Notes: generated by a model from the sequence alone, not told the origin. Shown: positions 43,661 through 51,850, counted from the first letter of the stretch. The stretch is 64,000 nucleotides of DNA from Oscillospiraceae bacterium (GCA_910574935.1 CAJTCU010000002.1:248001-312000); one strand, 5' to 3'. A program made the numbers and translations.

Positions 43661-44224
43661 CTAAATTTCCAGGATCTCCTTCTCCTTGGCCGCCGCGCAG
43701 GCGTCTACACTTTTCACGAATTTGTCCGTTAGGTCCTGGGTCTTTTTCTCCGCCTGCTTCAGGTCGTCCTCCGTGATCTCGCTCTTTTTTTTCATGTCCT
43801 TCAGCTTTTCAATGGCATCCCGGCGAATAGACCGCACCGCCACCTTGGCCTCTTCCGCCAGCTTGCTGGTCTCCTTCACCAGCTCCCGGCGGCGCTCCTC
43901 GTTCAGGGGCGGAAAAGCCAGGCGGATCATCTTTCCGTCGTTCTGGGGGTTCACCCCCAGATCCGAGGTCTGGATGGCCTTTTCAATGCCCCGCAGTACA
44001 GAGGCGTCCCAGGGCTGAATGGTGAGCACCCGAGCCTCGGTAACAGAGACCGCTGCCAACTGGTTGATGGGCGTGGGGGTATCATAGTAGTTGACCATAA
44101 TTTTATCCAGCACCGCGGGATTGGCCCGGCCGGCGCGAATAGCCGCATATTCTTCCTTCAGGTGGTCAATGGCCTTATTCATTTTGGACTCTGCTTTTTG
44201 AAAGACGTCTTTCATTTCCGCCAT
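43661..44224 (-). CDS. frr: Ribosome recycling factor
   Basis: Splits the post-termination ribosome together with EF-G. 187 aa, the family length. Typical segments: IRAGRANPAVLDKIMVNYYDTPTPINQLAAVSVTEARVLTIQPWD, GVNPQNDGKMIRLAFPPLNEERRRELVKET, and VRSIRRDAIEKLKDMKKKSEITEDDLKQAEKKTQDLTDKFV. AAAGGAATATTATC precedes the ATG. Separated from pyrH by a 287-base GC-rich gap. Confidence 0.97.
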   Translation of the reverse strand: MAEMKDVFQKAESKMNKAIDHLKEEYAAIRAGRANPAVLDKIMVNYYDTPTPINQLAAVSVTEARVLTIQPWDASVLRGIEKAIQTSDLGVNPQNDGKMIRLAFPPLNEERRRELVKETSKLAEEAKVAVRSIRRDAIEKLKDMKKKSEITEDDLKQAEKKTQDLTDKFVKSVDACAAAKEKEILEI

Positions 44225-44511
44225 GATAATATTCCTTTCTAAAATAGATGAAAATATAGTTTCTTTTTGATCGTAATATCGTACTGTTTTATTGGAGACC
44301 TACCGGGGCTTGGGTGGCGGCAGGCCTCTGTCCCGGCGGTGTTTCGCCGGTGAAAGAAAGGCATTGCTCTTGGTTCGGCACTGGCCGCGCCGGCACCGTC
44401 CCATATTTGGCACCGCCAGACACCCCGCCCAAGGGCGGGGCCCCGCGCTGGCTTTGGCCACCGCTTCGCACCTTCACCGGGCAGCGCATCCCTGCTTTCG
44501 TCCTCTTCTTG
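44225..44511. other. Structured gap between pyrH and frr
   Basis: 287 bases containing hairpins CCGGCG-GTGTTT-CGCCGG (44333-44350) and CCCCGCC-CAAG-GGCGGGG (44423-44440). No credible gene. Placement in a normally tight operon resembles the gaps at 26657 and 32039. Confidence 0.45.
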
Positions 44512-45216
44512 TCACACAATCAGCGTGCCCACGGGCTCGCCGCTCACTGCCCGCACAATGTTCTGGGGGTCCGCCATGCTGAACACCAGAAAGGGAATGC
44601 CCCGGTCCTTGCAGAAGGAAGCCGCCGTCATGTCCATTACCGCCAGGTTCCGGTTCAGCACCTCCATAAAGGTTAACTGGTCGTAGCGCTTTGCATGGGG
44701 GTTCTTCTTGGGGTCGCTGTCGTACACTCCATCTACCATGGTGGCCTTTAAGATCACGTCCGCGTCAATCTCCGCCGCCCGCAGGGCAGCGCCCGTATCC
44801 GTAGAAAAGAAGGGGTTGCCTGTGCCGCAGCCGAACACCACCACCCGGCCCTTTTCCAAGTGGCGCACCGCCCGGTTGCGGATATAGGGCTCGGCTACCT
44901 CCTGCATAGCAATGGCGGTCTGCACCCGCACATCCAGGCCCAGCTGCTCCAGGCCGTCGGCCACGCCCAGGGCATTCATCACTGTGGCCAGCATCCCAAT
45001 GTGGTCGGCCCGGGTGCGGTCCATGTTCCCGCTGCTGCGGCCCCGCCAGAAGTTTCCCCCACCCACTACAATGGCCACCTGAGCGCCCATTTCCGCAATC
45101 TGCCGGACTGGGCGGCAGATCTCCACCACGGTGTCAAAGTCGATGCCGTGCCCAGCCTGTCCGGCCAGGGCCTCTCCGCTCAGCTTTAGCAGCACACGTT
45201 TGTATTTCAGCGACAT
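44512..45216 (-). CDS. pyrH: UMP kinase
   Basis: Phosphorylates UMP to UDP; amino-acid-kinase fold, 234 aa. [15 protein letters not shown] at the N-terminus, [64 protein letters not shown] and the end EPVGTLIV are the usual landmarks. The start at 45216 (MSLKYKR) agrees with the family N-terminus and has GGAG upstream; the frame is open to 45285. First gene of the operon, with its own promoter at 45284-45312. tsf, often the gene before it, is absent here. Confidence 0.96.
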   Translation of the reverse strand: MSLKYKRVLLKLSGEALAGQAGHGIDFDTVVEICRPVRQIAEMGAQVAIVVGGGNFWRGRSSGNMDRTRADHIGMLATVMNALGVADGLEQLGLDVRVQTAIAMQEVAEPYIRNRAVRHLEKGRVVVFGCGTGNPFFSTDTGAALRAAEIDADVILKATMVDGVYDSDPKKNPHAKRYDQLTFMEVLNRNLAVMDMTAASFCKDRGIPFLVFSMADPQNIVRAVSGEPVGTLIV

Positions 45217-45283
45217 TGTTACCACGCTCCGTTCCGCCGCTCCAGCCGGGAGCCAGAGGGCTTTGCTATATAATTCCATGTTC

Positions 45284-45312
45284 ATTGTACATGAAAATCA
45301 TGGGTTTGTAAA
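45284..45312 (-). promoter_or_regulatory. Promoter of the pyrH operon
   Basis: Minus strand: TTTACA (45312-45307), 17-base spacer, TACAAT (45289-45284). Confidence 0.75.
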
Positions 45313-45374
45313 GCCCAAATAAATCACGTTGCGTGCCCGCCGGGCGCATCACCTAAAATATTGCCAAATTCCGG

Positions 45375-45403
45375 TTGCTTTTTCGTCCGGCTTGCGCTAT
45401 AAT
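45375..45403 (+). promoter_or_regulatory. Promoter of the aldolase gene
   Basis: TTGCTT (45375-45380), 17-base spacer, TATAAT (45398-45403), 68 bases before the fba start. Confidence 0.75.
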
Positions 45404-45470
45404 TGTTAATAGACACCGGCCCGCCGCCCTGCTGCTGGGCCCGGAAATTTCAAAACGGAGGGAATCGTCA

Positions 45471-46334
45471 ATGTTAGTTTCCGCAAAAGAAATGCTTACA
45501 AAGGCTAAGGCCGGCAAATATGCTGTGGGCCAGTTCAACATCAACAACCTGGAGTGGACAAAGGCCATTCTGCTGACCGCCCAGGAGAACAGCTCCCCTG
45601 TCATCCTCGGCGTGTCCGAGGGCGCGGGCAAGTATATGTGCGGCTTCAACACCGTGGCCGCTATGGTAAAAGCCATGATCGACACCCTGGGCATCACGGT
45701 GCCTGTGGCCCTGCACCTGGACCATGGCAGCTATGACGGGGCCCTGAAAGCTATTGAGGACGGCTTTTCCTCCGTCATGTTCGATGGTTCCCACTATGCC
45801 ATTGACGAGAACATTGAGAAAACCAAAGAGATCATCCGCATTGCCGGCGAAAAAGGCATTTCGGTAGAGGCCGAGGTGGGCGCCATTGGCGGCGAAGAGG
45901 ACGGCGTTGTGGGCGGCGGCGAAGTGGCCGACCCCGATGAGTGCAAGATGATTGCCGACCTGGGCGTGACCATGCTGGCCGCGGGCATTGGCAACATCCA
46001 TGGCGTCTACCCCGAAAACTGGCAGGGCCTGAACTTTGAGGTGCTGGAGAAGATTCAGGAGAAAACCGGTACCATGCCCCTGGTGCTCCACGGCGGCACG
46101 GGCATTCCCGAGGAGATGGTGAAAAAGGCCATCAGCCTGGGCGTCTCCAAAGTGAACGTAAACACCGAGTGCCAGCTAAGCTTTGCCGCAGCCACCCGCC
46201 AGTACATTGAGGCCGGCAAGGACCGGCAGGGCAAGGGCTTTGACCCCCGCAAGCTGCTGGCCCCAGGCTTTGAGGCCATCAAGGCTACCGTGAAGGAAAA
46301 GATGGAGCTGTTCGGCTCTGTAGGCAAAGCCTAA
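45471..46334 (+). CDS. fba: Class II fructose-bisphosphate aldolase
   Basis: Zinc-dependent aldolase of glycolysis and gluconeogenesis, 287 aa. Zinc ligands are in VALHLDHGSYDGALKAI, VEAEVGAIGGEEDG, IGNIHGVYP and PLVLHGGTGIPEEM, with the phosphate-binding region SKVNVNTECQLSFA. The N-terminus MLVSAKEMLTKAKAGKYAVGQFNINNLEW is typical. The start at 45471 follows ACGGAGGGAA. Single-gene unit with a promoter at 45375 and terminator at 46360. Tagatose- or sulfo-sugar-specific relatives share this fold, but the stand-alone housekeeping context favours FBP. Confidence 0.93.
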   Translation: MLVSAKEMLTKAKAGKYAVGQFNINNLEWTKAILLTAQENSSPVILGVSEGAGKYMCGFNTVAAMVKAMIDTLGITVPVALHLDHGSYDGALKAIEDGFSSVMFDGSHYAIDENIEKTKEIIRIAGEKGISVEAEVGAIGGEEDGVVGGGEVADPDECKMIADLGVTMLAAGIGNIHGVYPENWQGLNFEVLEKIQEKTGTMPLVLHGGTGIPEEMVKKAISLGVSKVNVNTECQLSFAAATRQYIEAGKDRQGKGFDPRKLLAPGFEAIKATVKEKMELFGSVGKA

Positions 46335-46359
46335 AAAATCTCATAAAGTCCCCCCAAAG

Positions 46360-46391
46360 CGCCGCGGGTTTTTCAACCCAGCGGCGTTTTT
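46360..46391 (+). terminator. Intrinsic terminator after fba
   Basis: CGCCGC-GGGTT...AACCC-GCGGCG stem with a four-base loop, followed by TTTTTAT. Confidence 0.88.
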
Positions 46392-46446
46392 ATATGGGAG
46401 CTGGCAAAACGTAAGAGTACAAAATTTTCCGGCAATAAAAAACCCC

Positions 46447-46496
46447 TTGACAAATACCCCCCACGGGTATATAATCAAGATACCCCCTCCGGGTAT
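46447..46496 (+). promoter_or_regulatory. csoR promoter with two CsoR-type operators
   Basis: TTGACA (46447-46452), 17-base spacer, TATAAT (46470-46475), full consensus. Two copies of ATACCC-N5-GGGTAT lie at 46454-46470, inside the spacer, and 46480-46496, at the expected transcription start, 26 bases apart. The G/C-tract pseudo-palindromes resemble known CsoR boxes and imply autorepression relieved by Cu(I). Confidence 0.85.
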
Positions 46497-46552
46497 TATG
46501 GGACCTTTTGTCTCCCTTACCGGCAGGGAATCACATCCATTGGGAGGCTCCT

Positions 46553-46849
46553 ATGTGCCAAGAATGCGACTGCCAAAAGAAAGAGCGCTCTACAGAAGAA
46601 TACCGGCGGCTGGTCAACCGGCTGAGCCGTATTGAGGGCCAGGTCCGGGGCATTCGGGGAATGCTGGAAAAGGACGCCTATTGCATTGATATTCTAGCCC
46701 AAGTGGCCGCGGTCAACGCAGCCCTAAACGCTTTTTCCCGAGAACTGCTGGCCCAGCACCTGTGCACCTGCGTGGCCGACGACCTGCGCCAGGGCAGCGA
46801 GGATAAGGTGGAAGAGCTGGCCGCAGCCCTGCAAAAACTGCTGAAATAG
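46553..46849 (+). CDS. csoR: Copper-sensing repressor CsoR
   Basis: All-helical metal-responsive repressor, 98 aa. The Cu(I) ligands have the CsoR spacing: Cys in DAYCIDIL (about residue 45), His 25 residues later in LLAQHLC and Cys four further on (CTC). RLVNRLSRIEGQVRGIRGMLE is the conserved DNA-facing helix. An additional Cys-rich N-terminus (MCQECDCQKK) is present. Start at 46553 after GGGAGG. It lies before copA on the same strand with no further operator or terminator between, so one transcript is likely. Confidence 0.94.
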   Translation: MCQECDCQKKERSTEEYRRLVNRLSRIEGQVRGIRGMLEKDAYCIDILAQVAAVNAALNAFSRELLAQHLCTCVADDLRQGSEDKVEELAAALQKLLK

Positions 46850-47082
46850 GATTTGCTTGTTTAAAGCTTCCTGGCCGGAGAGCGCTGTACTTTGTTTTGG
46901 GCACGCCTTTGTGTCCTTTTGGCCCTTGCTTTTAAGGCGGCTTATAGCTTCCGCTTATACATTACGCAGCCCTTTTAGGGCAAGATCTTCGGTCGCTGGC
47001 ATACACCGCTAGGGGAACCATCCCCTGTCTCTCCTTCTATCTGCTGTTTTTTGCTCTTCCTTAATTCTTTGGAGGTGTTTCC
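46850..47082. other. csoR-copA intergenic stretch
   Basis: 233 bases with no gene, no second ATACCC-N5-GGGTAT site and no clear promoter. It ends with the TTGGAGGTG ribosome binding site of copA. Confidence 0.4.
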
Positions 47083-49650
47083 ATGAAACAATATTCCGTT
47101 ACCGGCATGACCTGCGCCGCGTGCAGTGCCCGGGTAGAAAAGGCTGTTTCTAGCGTTCCCGGAGTCTCCAGCTGTTCGGTCAGCCTCCTCACCAACTCTA
47201 TGGGCGTGGAGGGCGCCGCAGACCCCGCCCAGGTGGTGGCCGCTGTAGAAGCCGCTGGCTACGGTGCGGCGGAAAAGGGCGCCGCAGCCCAACCTCAACA
47301 AAAAAATGAGTCCCTGGAGGATAAGGAGACCCCCCGGCTGAAAAAGCGCCTGCTGTGGTCTCTGGGTTTCCTTCTGGTACTCATGTACTTTTCCATGGGC
47401 CACATGATGTGGGGATGGCCCCTGCCCCCCGCCCTTTCCCACAACCACGTGGCCTTGGGGCTCATTCAGCTTTTGCTGACAGGCATGATTATGGTAATCA
47501 ACCAGCAGTTTTTTATTAGCGGCTTCAAAAGCCTCTGGCACCGATCCCCTAACATGGACACCCTGGTGGCCATGGGCGCGGCGGCGGCTTTTATCTACAG
47601 CACCTACGCCCTGTTTGCCATGACCTTTGCCCAGACGGGCCAGGAGGCCATGGACTGGATGATGGAGCTGTATTTTGAGTCAGCCGGAATGATTTTGGCC
47701 CTGATCACCCTGGGCAAAATGCTGGAGGCAAAAAGCAAAGGCCGCACCACCGACGCCCTGAAGAGCCTGATGAGCCTGGCCCCCAAAACCGCCTCTTTGG
47801 TACGAGAGGACGGCAGCGAGGACCGGGTGCCTGTGGAGCAGGTGCAGGCCGGGGACATCTTTGCGGTACGCCCTGGAGAAAGTGTGCCTGTGGACGGCGT
47901 GGTACTGGAGGGAACCAGCGCCCTGGACGAATCCGCCCTAACCGGGGAGAGCCTGCCTGTGGACAAAGCCCCTGGCGACCCTGTCTCCGCCGCTACCATC
48001 AATCGCTCCGGCTACCTGCGCTGCCGGGCCAGCCGGGTGGGCCAGGACACCACCCTGTCCCAGATTATCCAGATGGTCAGCGACGCGGCAGCCACCAAGG
48101 CCCCTATTGCAAAGGTGGCTGATAAGGTCTCTGGCGTGTTCGTGCCCGCGGTGATCGCCGTAGCGGCCGTTACCACTCTGGTGTGGCTGTTTTTGGGTCA
48201 GGGGGTGGGGTTTGCCCTGGCCAGGGGCATCTCGGTTTTGGTGATCAGCTGCCCCTGCGCCCTGGGCCTGGCCACACCGGTGGCTATTATGGTGGGCAGC
48301 GGTCTGGGGGCTAAAAACGGCATTCTCTTCAAAACTGCTGTTTCCCTGGAAGCCGCCGGGCGCACACAAATTGTGGTGCTAGATAAAACCGGCACCATTA
48401 CCAGCGGCCGGCCTGCCGTAACAGATATTGTACCCGTTCCCGGCATGGAGGAAGAGACCCTGCTGTGCGCCGCCGCCAGCCTGGAGGAGCCCTCTGAACA
48501 CCCCCTGGCCTCCGCCATTGTGGAAGAAGCCAAAAGGCGGCAGCTGCCCGTGACCCAGGCGGCAGCGTTCCAGGCAGTGCACGGCCGGGGCGTACAGGGA
48601 GAGATGGGCGGCCAGGTCTTTTTGGGGGGCAACCAAGCCATGATGGAGGAGGCCGGCGTGGACCTAAGCGGTCTGGCCCCCCAGGCCCAGGCCCTTTCGG
48701 CAGAAGGGAAAACCCCCATGTTCTTTGCCGCCGCTGGGCGGGCTTTGGGGCTTATCGCTGTGGCAGATCCTATAAAGGAGGACAGCCCAGAGGCCATTCG
48801 CCAGCTGCAAGCCATGGGGATGCGGGTGGTCATGCTTACCGGGGACAATGTCCGTACCGCCCAGGCCATTGGTAAGCAGGCAGGGGTGGACCAGGTCATT
48901 GCCGGAGTACTGCCCGACGGCAAAGAGGCCGTAGTCCGCGGACTGAAGGAACAGGGCAAGGTGGCCATGGTGGGAGACGGGATCAACGACGCCCCGGCCC
49001 TGACCCGGGCAGACCTGGGCATCGCCATTGGCGCGGGCACGGACGTGGCCATAGACGCGGCAGATGTGGTTCTGATGAAGAGCCGCCTGCTGGACGTTCC
49101 CGCCGCCATTCGCCTGAGCCGGGCCGCTCTGCGGAATATCCACCAAAACCTGTTCTGGGCCTTTTTTTACAACACCGTGGGCATTCCCCTGGCAATGGGG
49201 CTGTTCATCCCCTTTGGCCTAACTCTAAACCCCATGTTTGGAGCGGCGGCCATGAGCCTTTCCAGCTTCTGCGTAGTAAGCAACGCCCTGCGGCTGAACT
49301 GGTTTAAGCTGTACGACGGGCGGCGAGACCACAAAGGGGCCCAGCGCTCTTATCATTATAATAGTATAGACCAGGCCCCCGGTCATTCCATCCAGAAAGA
49401 CAGCCAGGAAGATTCTATCATTTTAAAGGAGGATCACGCAATGACAAAAACCCTGAAGATTGAAGGTATGATGTGCGGCCACTGTGAGGCCCGGGTAAAG
49501 AAGGCCCTGGAGGCCCTGCCCCAGGTGGAAAGCGCCCAGGTCAGCCACGAAACCGGCACCGCGGCGGTAACCCTGAACGACAGCCTGGAGGACAGCGCCC
49601 TGAAAGAGGCCGTGGAGGCCCAGGACTACAGAGTACTAGGCATAGAATAA
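47083..49650 (+). CDS. copA: Copper-exporting P1B-type ATPase with C-terminal CopZ-like domain
   Basis: Cu(I) efflux pump, 855 aa. N-terminal HMA domain with GMTCAACSARVEK (residues 6-18), membrane helices, actuator ALTGESLPVDK, the metal-site CPC in ISCPCALGLATPVAIMVG (about 388), phosphorylation site VVLDKTGTITSGRP, the SEHPLA His-Pro motif, and MVGDGINDAPALTRADLGIAIG. After the last membrane helices (NALRLNWFKLYDG, about 745) an about 40-residue polar linker leads in frame into a second complete HMA domain (about 787-855; IEGMMCGHCEARVKKALE). Normally that domain is the separate chaperone CopZ. It carries its own ribosome site and ATG (see 49441). Confidence 0.95.
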   Translation: MKQYSVTGMTCAACSARVEKAVSSVPGVSSCSVSLLTNSMGVEGAADPAQVVAAVEAAGYGAAEKGAAAQPQQKNESLEDKETPRLKKRLLWSLGFLLVLMYFSMGHMMWGWPLPPALSHNHVALGLIQLLLTGMIMVINQQFFISGFKSLWHRSPNMDTLVAMGAAAAFIYSTYALFAMTFAQTGQEAMDWMMELYFESAGMILALITLGKMLEAKSKGRTTDALKSLMSLAPKTASLVREDGSEDRVPVEQVQAGDIFAVRPGESVPVDGVVLEGTSALDESALTGESLPVDKAPGDPVSAATINRSGYLRCRASRVGQDTTLSQIIQMVSDAAATKAPIAKVADKVSGVFVPAVIAVAAVTTLVWLFLGQGVGFALARGISVLVISCPCALGLATPVAIMVGSGLGAKNGILFKTAVSLEAAGRTQIVVLDKTGTITSGRPAVTDIVPVPGMEEETLLCAAASLEEPSEHPLASAIVEEAKRRQLPVTQAAAFQAVHGRGVQGEMGGQVFLGGNQAMMEEAGVDLSGLAPQAQALSAEGKTPMFFAAAGRALGLIAVADPIKEDSPEAIRQLQAMGMRVVMLTGDNVRTAQAIGKQAGVDQVIAGVLPDGKEAVVRGLKEQGKVAMVGDGINDAPALTRADLGIAIGAGTDVAIDAADVVLMKSRLLDVPAAIRLSRAALRNIHQNLFWAFFYNTVGIPLAMGLFIPFGLTLNPMFGAAAMSLSSFCVVSNALRLNWFKLYDGRRDHKGAQRSYHYNSIDQAPGHSIQKDSQEDSIILKEDHAMTKTLKIEGMMCGHCEARVKKALEALPQVESAQVSHETGTAAVTLNDSLEDSALKEAVEAQDYRVLGIE
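49441..49650 (+). CDS. copZ: CopZ-like copper chaperone, internal start inside copA
   Basis: A 69-aa HMA domain (MTKTLKIEGMMCGHCEARVKK...) that reads in the same frame as the 3' end of copA. The ATG is preceded eight bases upstream by a perfect AAAGGAGG, a far better site than chance predicts inside coding sequence. Two products are therefore likely: a CopA-CopZ fusion and free CopZ, which binds Cu(I) through MxCxxC and delivers it to CopA. An alternative is a sequencing or assembly loss of the copA stop codon, with copZ normally separate. Confidence 0.65.
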   Translation: MTKTLKIEGMMCGHCEARVKKALEALPQVESAQVSHETGTAAVTLNDSLEDSALKEAVEAQDYRVLGIE

Positions 49651-49654
49651 AGCA

Positions 49655-49687
49655 AACAGCCCCCAGGCAAAGCGCCCGGGGGCTGTT
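49655..49687 (+). terminator. Intrinsic terminator after copA
   Basis: AACAGCCCCC-GG...CC-GGGGGCTGTT stem followed by CTATTTTAT. Confidence 0.85.
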
Positions 49688-49708
49688 CTATTTTATGGAA
49701 TCCCTCTT

Positions 49709-50524
49709 TTAGCGCCCACCTGGGCAGCCGCCACAGCCGCCCTCGTTCACGTCCCCCACCCGAGGCGGGAAAAACTCGCTGGTGGGAAAATCAATGCGCC
49801 GGAACAGCTCGCAGGGATTGTCTGTGGTGGTCACACACTCTTTCTCTGGCACACAAAAGTCGTAGGCGGGAATCAGCATCTGCACACTGCGCACGATCTG
49901 CACAATGGTGAACAGGCCAATGGTTACGTACACATTGTTCCGCTGGGGCGCGGAATCAAATTCTCCCCCGTAGCGCTGGCAAATACTCTCGGGGATGCGG
50001 CAATAGGGCTCGTTGCGGCAGGAGCAGTCGCACAGTTTGGCCGAAAGGGCCACCGGCTCGGCCACCTGCACCGTGGCTTTGGGCAGGGAACGGGCGTCGT
50101 CAATGGGTTCGGGCTCCTCAGCGCACTGGGTAGAAGAAAAAATCTTCACGTTGCCCTCACTGCCGTATAGCACCACTTTTTTGTTAAACACAGCCACACC
50201 GCTGACCGGCGCCGGGCAGGCAGCCGGCCCCCCAAAGAGCTCTACGGTGACGTCAAAGAAAAATGTCATGTTTACCGAATAAAAGCCCTTATTAAACGGG
50301 ATGGGCTGTAGGTCGGTATAGACCGTAATCACCGAAACGTCCTTGATGCGCACATTGGTTGCGGCGTCGATCATGGGCTGGCGGGCCGCAGGAAACAGGA
50401 CCCGAAGGTCTTCGAGACAGTCCTTGGCACTACAGGAATCATAGATTCTCATAGCCTCAATACACACAGCCTCTTTAAAGCAATCCCGGCTCTCGAACTC
50501 GGGCAGGCTTTCGTTATCCGGCAT
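49709..50524 (-). CDS. Cysteine-rich protein of unknown function, possibly spore-associated
   Basis: 271-aa soluble protein without signal peptide or membrane segment. It has 16 or more Cys residues, several in pairs or short motifs (IYDSCSAKDCLEDLRVLF, LCDCSCRNEPYCR, ending EGGCGGCPGGR). The middle is beta-rich (VSVITVYTDLQPIPFNKGFYSVNMTFFFDVTVELF). I recognise it only as the kind of conserved clostridial protein left unnamed. AAAGGAGGAG precedes the ATG. A sigma-K-like promoter lies upstream (50568-50594), which together with the Cys-rich make-up suggests a spore-coat role; that is inference. Confidence 0.75.
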   Translation of the reverse strand: MPDNESLPEFESRDCFKEAVCIEAMRIYDSCSAKDCLEDLRVLFPAARQPMIDAATNVRIKDVSVITVYTDLQPIPFNKGFYSVNMTFFFDVTVELFGGPAACPAPVSGVAVFNKKVVLYGSEGNVKIFSSTQCAEEPEPIDDARSLPKATVQVAEPVALSAKLCDCSCRNEPYCRIPESICQRYGGEFDSAPQRNNVYVTIGLFTIVQIVRSVQMLIPAYDFCVPEKECVTTTDNPCELFRRIDFPTSEFFPPRVGDVNEGGCGGCPGGR

Positions 50525-50567
50525 AGTATCTCCTCCTTTTGGGGTGATTTCCCCTGGTTCTTATTGC

Positions 50568-50594
50568 TATAATATGTGGCTGCGGGGGATTTGT
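50568..50594 (-). promoter_or_regulatory. Candidate sigma-K promoter
   Basis: Minus strand: AC (50594-50593), 16-base spacer, CATATTATA (50576-50568), matching the published Bacillus sigma-K pattern AC-N16/17-CATANNNTA. No sigma-A -35 fits this -10. Confidence 0.4.
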
Positions 50595-50607
50595 GCGTAG
50601 CCGCCGC

Positions 50608-50686
50608 TTGACACCGCCTGTCCCCCATGGTATATTCAAGGCAGAGAATTGTTTTTCTTGACAATATTAGTTCTATATGGTACTAT
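50608..50686 (+). promoter_or_regulatory. Two tandem sigma-A promoters of the marR-type gene
   Basis: P1: TTGACA (50608-50613), 17-base spacer, TATATT (50631-50636). P2: TTGACA (50658-50663), 17-base spacer, TACTAT (50681-50686). P2 would start transcription at about 50693, at the ribosome binding site itself. Confidence 0.75.
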
Positions 50687-50695
50687 ATTTAGGAG

Positions 50696-51202
50696 GTGAT
50701 CCTCATCGAAACCAGAACCGGGTTTCTCATTTCGCAGGTCAAGCGGCTGCAAGACCGGGTTTTTCAGCGGCTTTTAGCCCGGAGCGGCGTGTCCGAGTTT
50801 AGCGGCCCCCAGGGGCCGATTCTCTATGTACTTTGGCAGCAGGACGCTGTGCCCATCTCTACCCTGGTGCAAAAAACCGGGCTGGCAAAAAACACCTTAA
50901 CGACCATGCTGGGACATATGGAAAGCGCCGGGCTCATCGCCCGCCGCCCCTCCCCCAACGACCGGCGGCAGGTACTGGTTTTTGTAACCCCCAGGGCCCG
51001 GGGGCTGCAAGAGACCTATGACCAGCTCTCTCAAGAGATGAACCGGCTATTTTACCAGGGCATGACCCAAGAAGACGCCGCCCTGCTGGACGGTCTCTTA
51101 GACCAGGTTTTGGCCAATCTGGAGACCTGCGAAACAGAGCTCCGGCAGCAAAAGATGAAAGGTGATTCGCATGGCAAAAATAAACGGCTCCCTGGGCAAT
51201 GA
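50696..51202 (+). CDS. MarR family transcriptional regulator
   Basis: About 168-aa winged-helix regulator. The fold is shown by FLISQVKRLQDRVFQRLL, SGPQGPILYVLWQQD, the recognition helix VPISTLVQKTGLAKNTLTTMLGHMESAGLI, and the wing RRPSPNDRRQVLVFVTPRG-like segment. The start is odd: the GTG at 50696 shares its first base with a perfect AGGAGGTGATC ribosome site, and the next in-frame triplet at a good distance is ATC (50705). Either a rare start codon or leaderless translation from P2 may be used. The end overlaps the flavin-reductase gene by 32 bases, so the pair is one operon and the regulator probably controls it. Confidence 0.85.
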   Translation: MILIETRTGFLISQVKRLQDRVFQRLLARSGVSEFSGPQGPILYVLWQQDAVPISTLVQKTGLAKNTLTTMLGHMESAGLIARRPSPNDRRQVLVFVTPRARGLQETYDQLSQEMNRLFYQGMTQEDAALLDGLLDQVLANLETCETELRQQKMKGDSHGKNKRLPGQ

Positions 51203-51800
51203 TTTCTGCCCCCAGGCCCTGTTCCTCTATGGCAACTACGAAGAAAACGGCACGCCCCATTTTGGGCTGTTCTGCTGGTTTAGCTACTGCTGGCTGGGAG
51301 AGGGCAACGGCAAACTGGGGACAATGGCCTGCATTGGCGAAGAAAAAACCACCAAGGACCTGATCCGCAAAACCGGCGTGTTCTCCGCCAACCTGGTTAC
51401 AGAGCCCCTATTGCCCTTGGCCGATTACTACGGCTGCACCAGCGGCCGGGATGTGCCCGAAAAAATGACACACCTGCCCACCGTGGAGCCCGGCCGGGTG
51501 CTAAAAGTACCCACTATTGTGGAAAGTCCCGTATCCTTTGAGTTAAGGGTGCTAAAGGAAGAGTCCCTGGCCAGAGGGCGTCTGGGAGACAATGGCCAAG
51601 AGGCAAACAGCACGCTTTTTTTGTGCGAGATAGCCAACGTGCTAATAGACCAGCGGCTGACAGACAAGGCCTTGCCCTTTATAGACCGGCTGCGGCTGGC
51701 CGCGCCTGTGGTCGCCCCAGGAGAAGAGCGGTATATGAACCTCTTTGGCCAGGACCTGGGTGGTTGGGGCCAGCCGGGAAGCCCGTATCAGCAAAAATAG
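51171..51800 (+). CDS. Flavin reductase-like FMN-binding protein
   Basis: 209-aa protein of the flavin reductase/flavoredoxin domain family. Visible features are GKLGTMACIGEEKTTKDLIRKTGVFSANLVTE (FMN-binding core), CTSGRDVPEKM and the C-terminal NVLIDQRLTDKALPFIDRLRLAAPVV. Likely an FMN-dependent reductase with a redox or detoxification role under MarR control. ATG at 51171 after AAAGGTGATTCGC, overlapping the end of the regulator gene. A stem-loop terminator follows. Confidence 0.82.
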   Translation: MAKINGSLGNDFCPQALFLYGNYEENGTPHFGLFCWFSYCWLGEGNGKLGTMACIGEEKTTKDLIRKTGVFSANLVTEPLLPLADYYGCTSGRDVPEKMTHLPTVEPGRVLKVPTIVESPVSFELRVLKEESLARGRLGDNGQEANSTLFLCEIANVLIDQRLTDKALPFIDRLRLAAPVVAPGEERYMNLFGQDLGGWGQPGSPYQQK

Positions 51801-51808
51801 AGTAAAAC

Positions 51809-51850
51809 CAAACGCCCCCGGCGGGATTTTCCTCCTTCCGGGGGCGTTTG
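51809..51850 (+). terminator. Stem-loop terminator after the flavin reductase gene
   Basis: CAAACGCCCCCGG pairs with CCGGGGGCGTTTG across a 16-base loop. The T run after it is poor. Confidence 0.7.
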
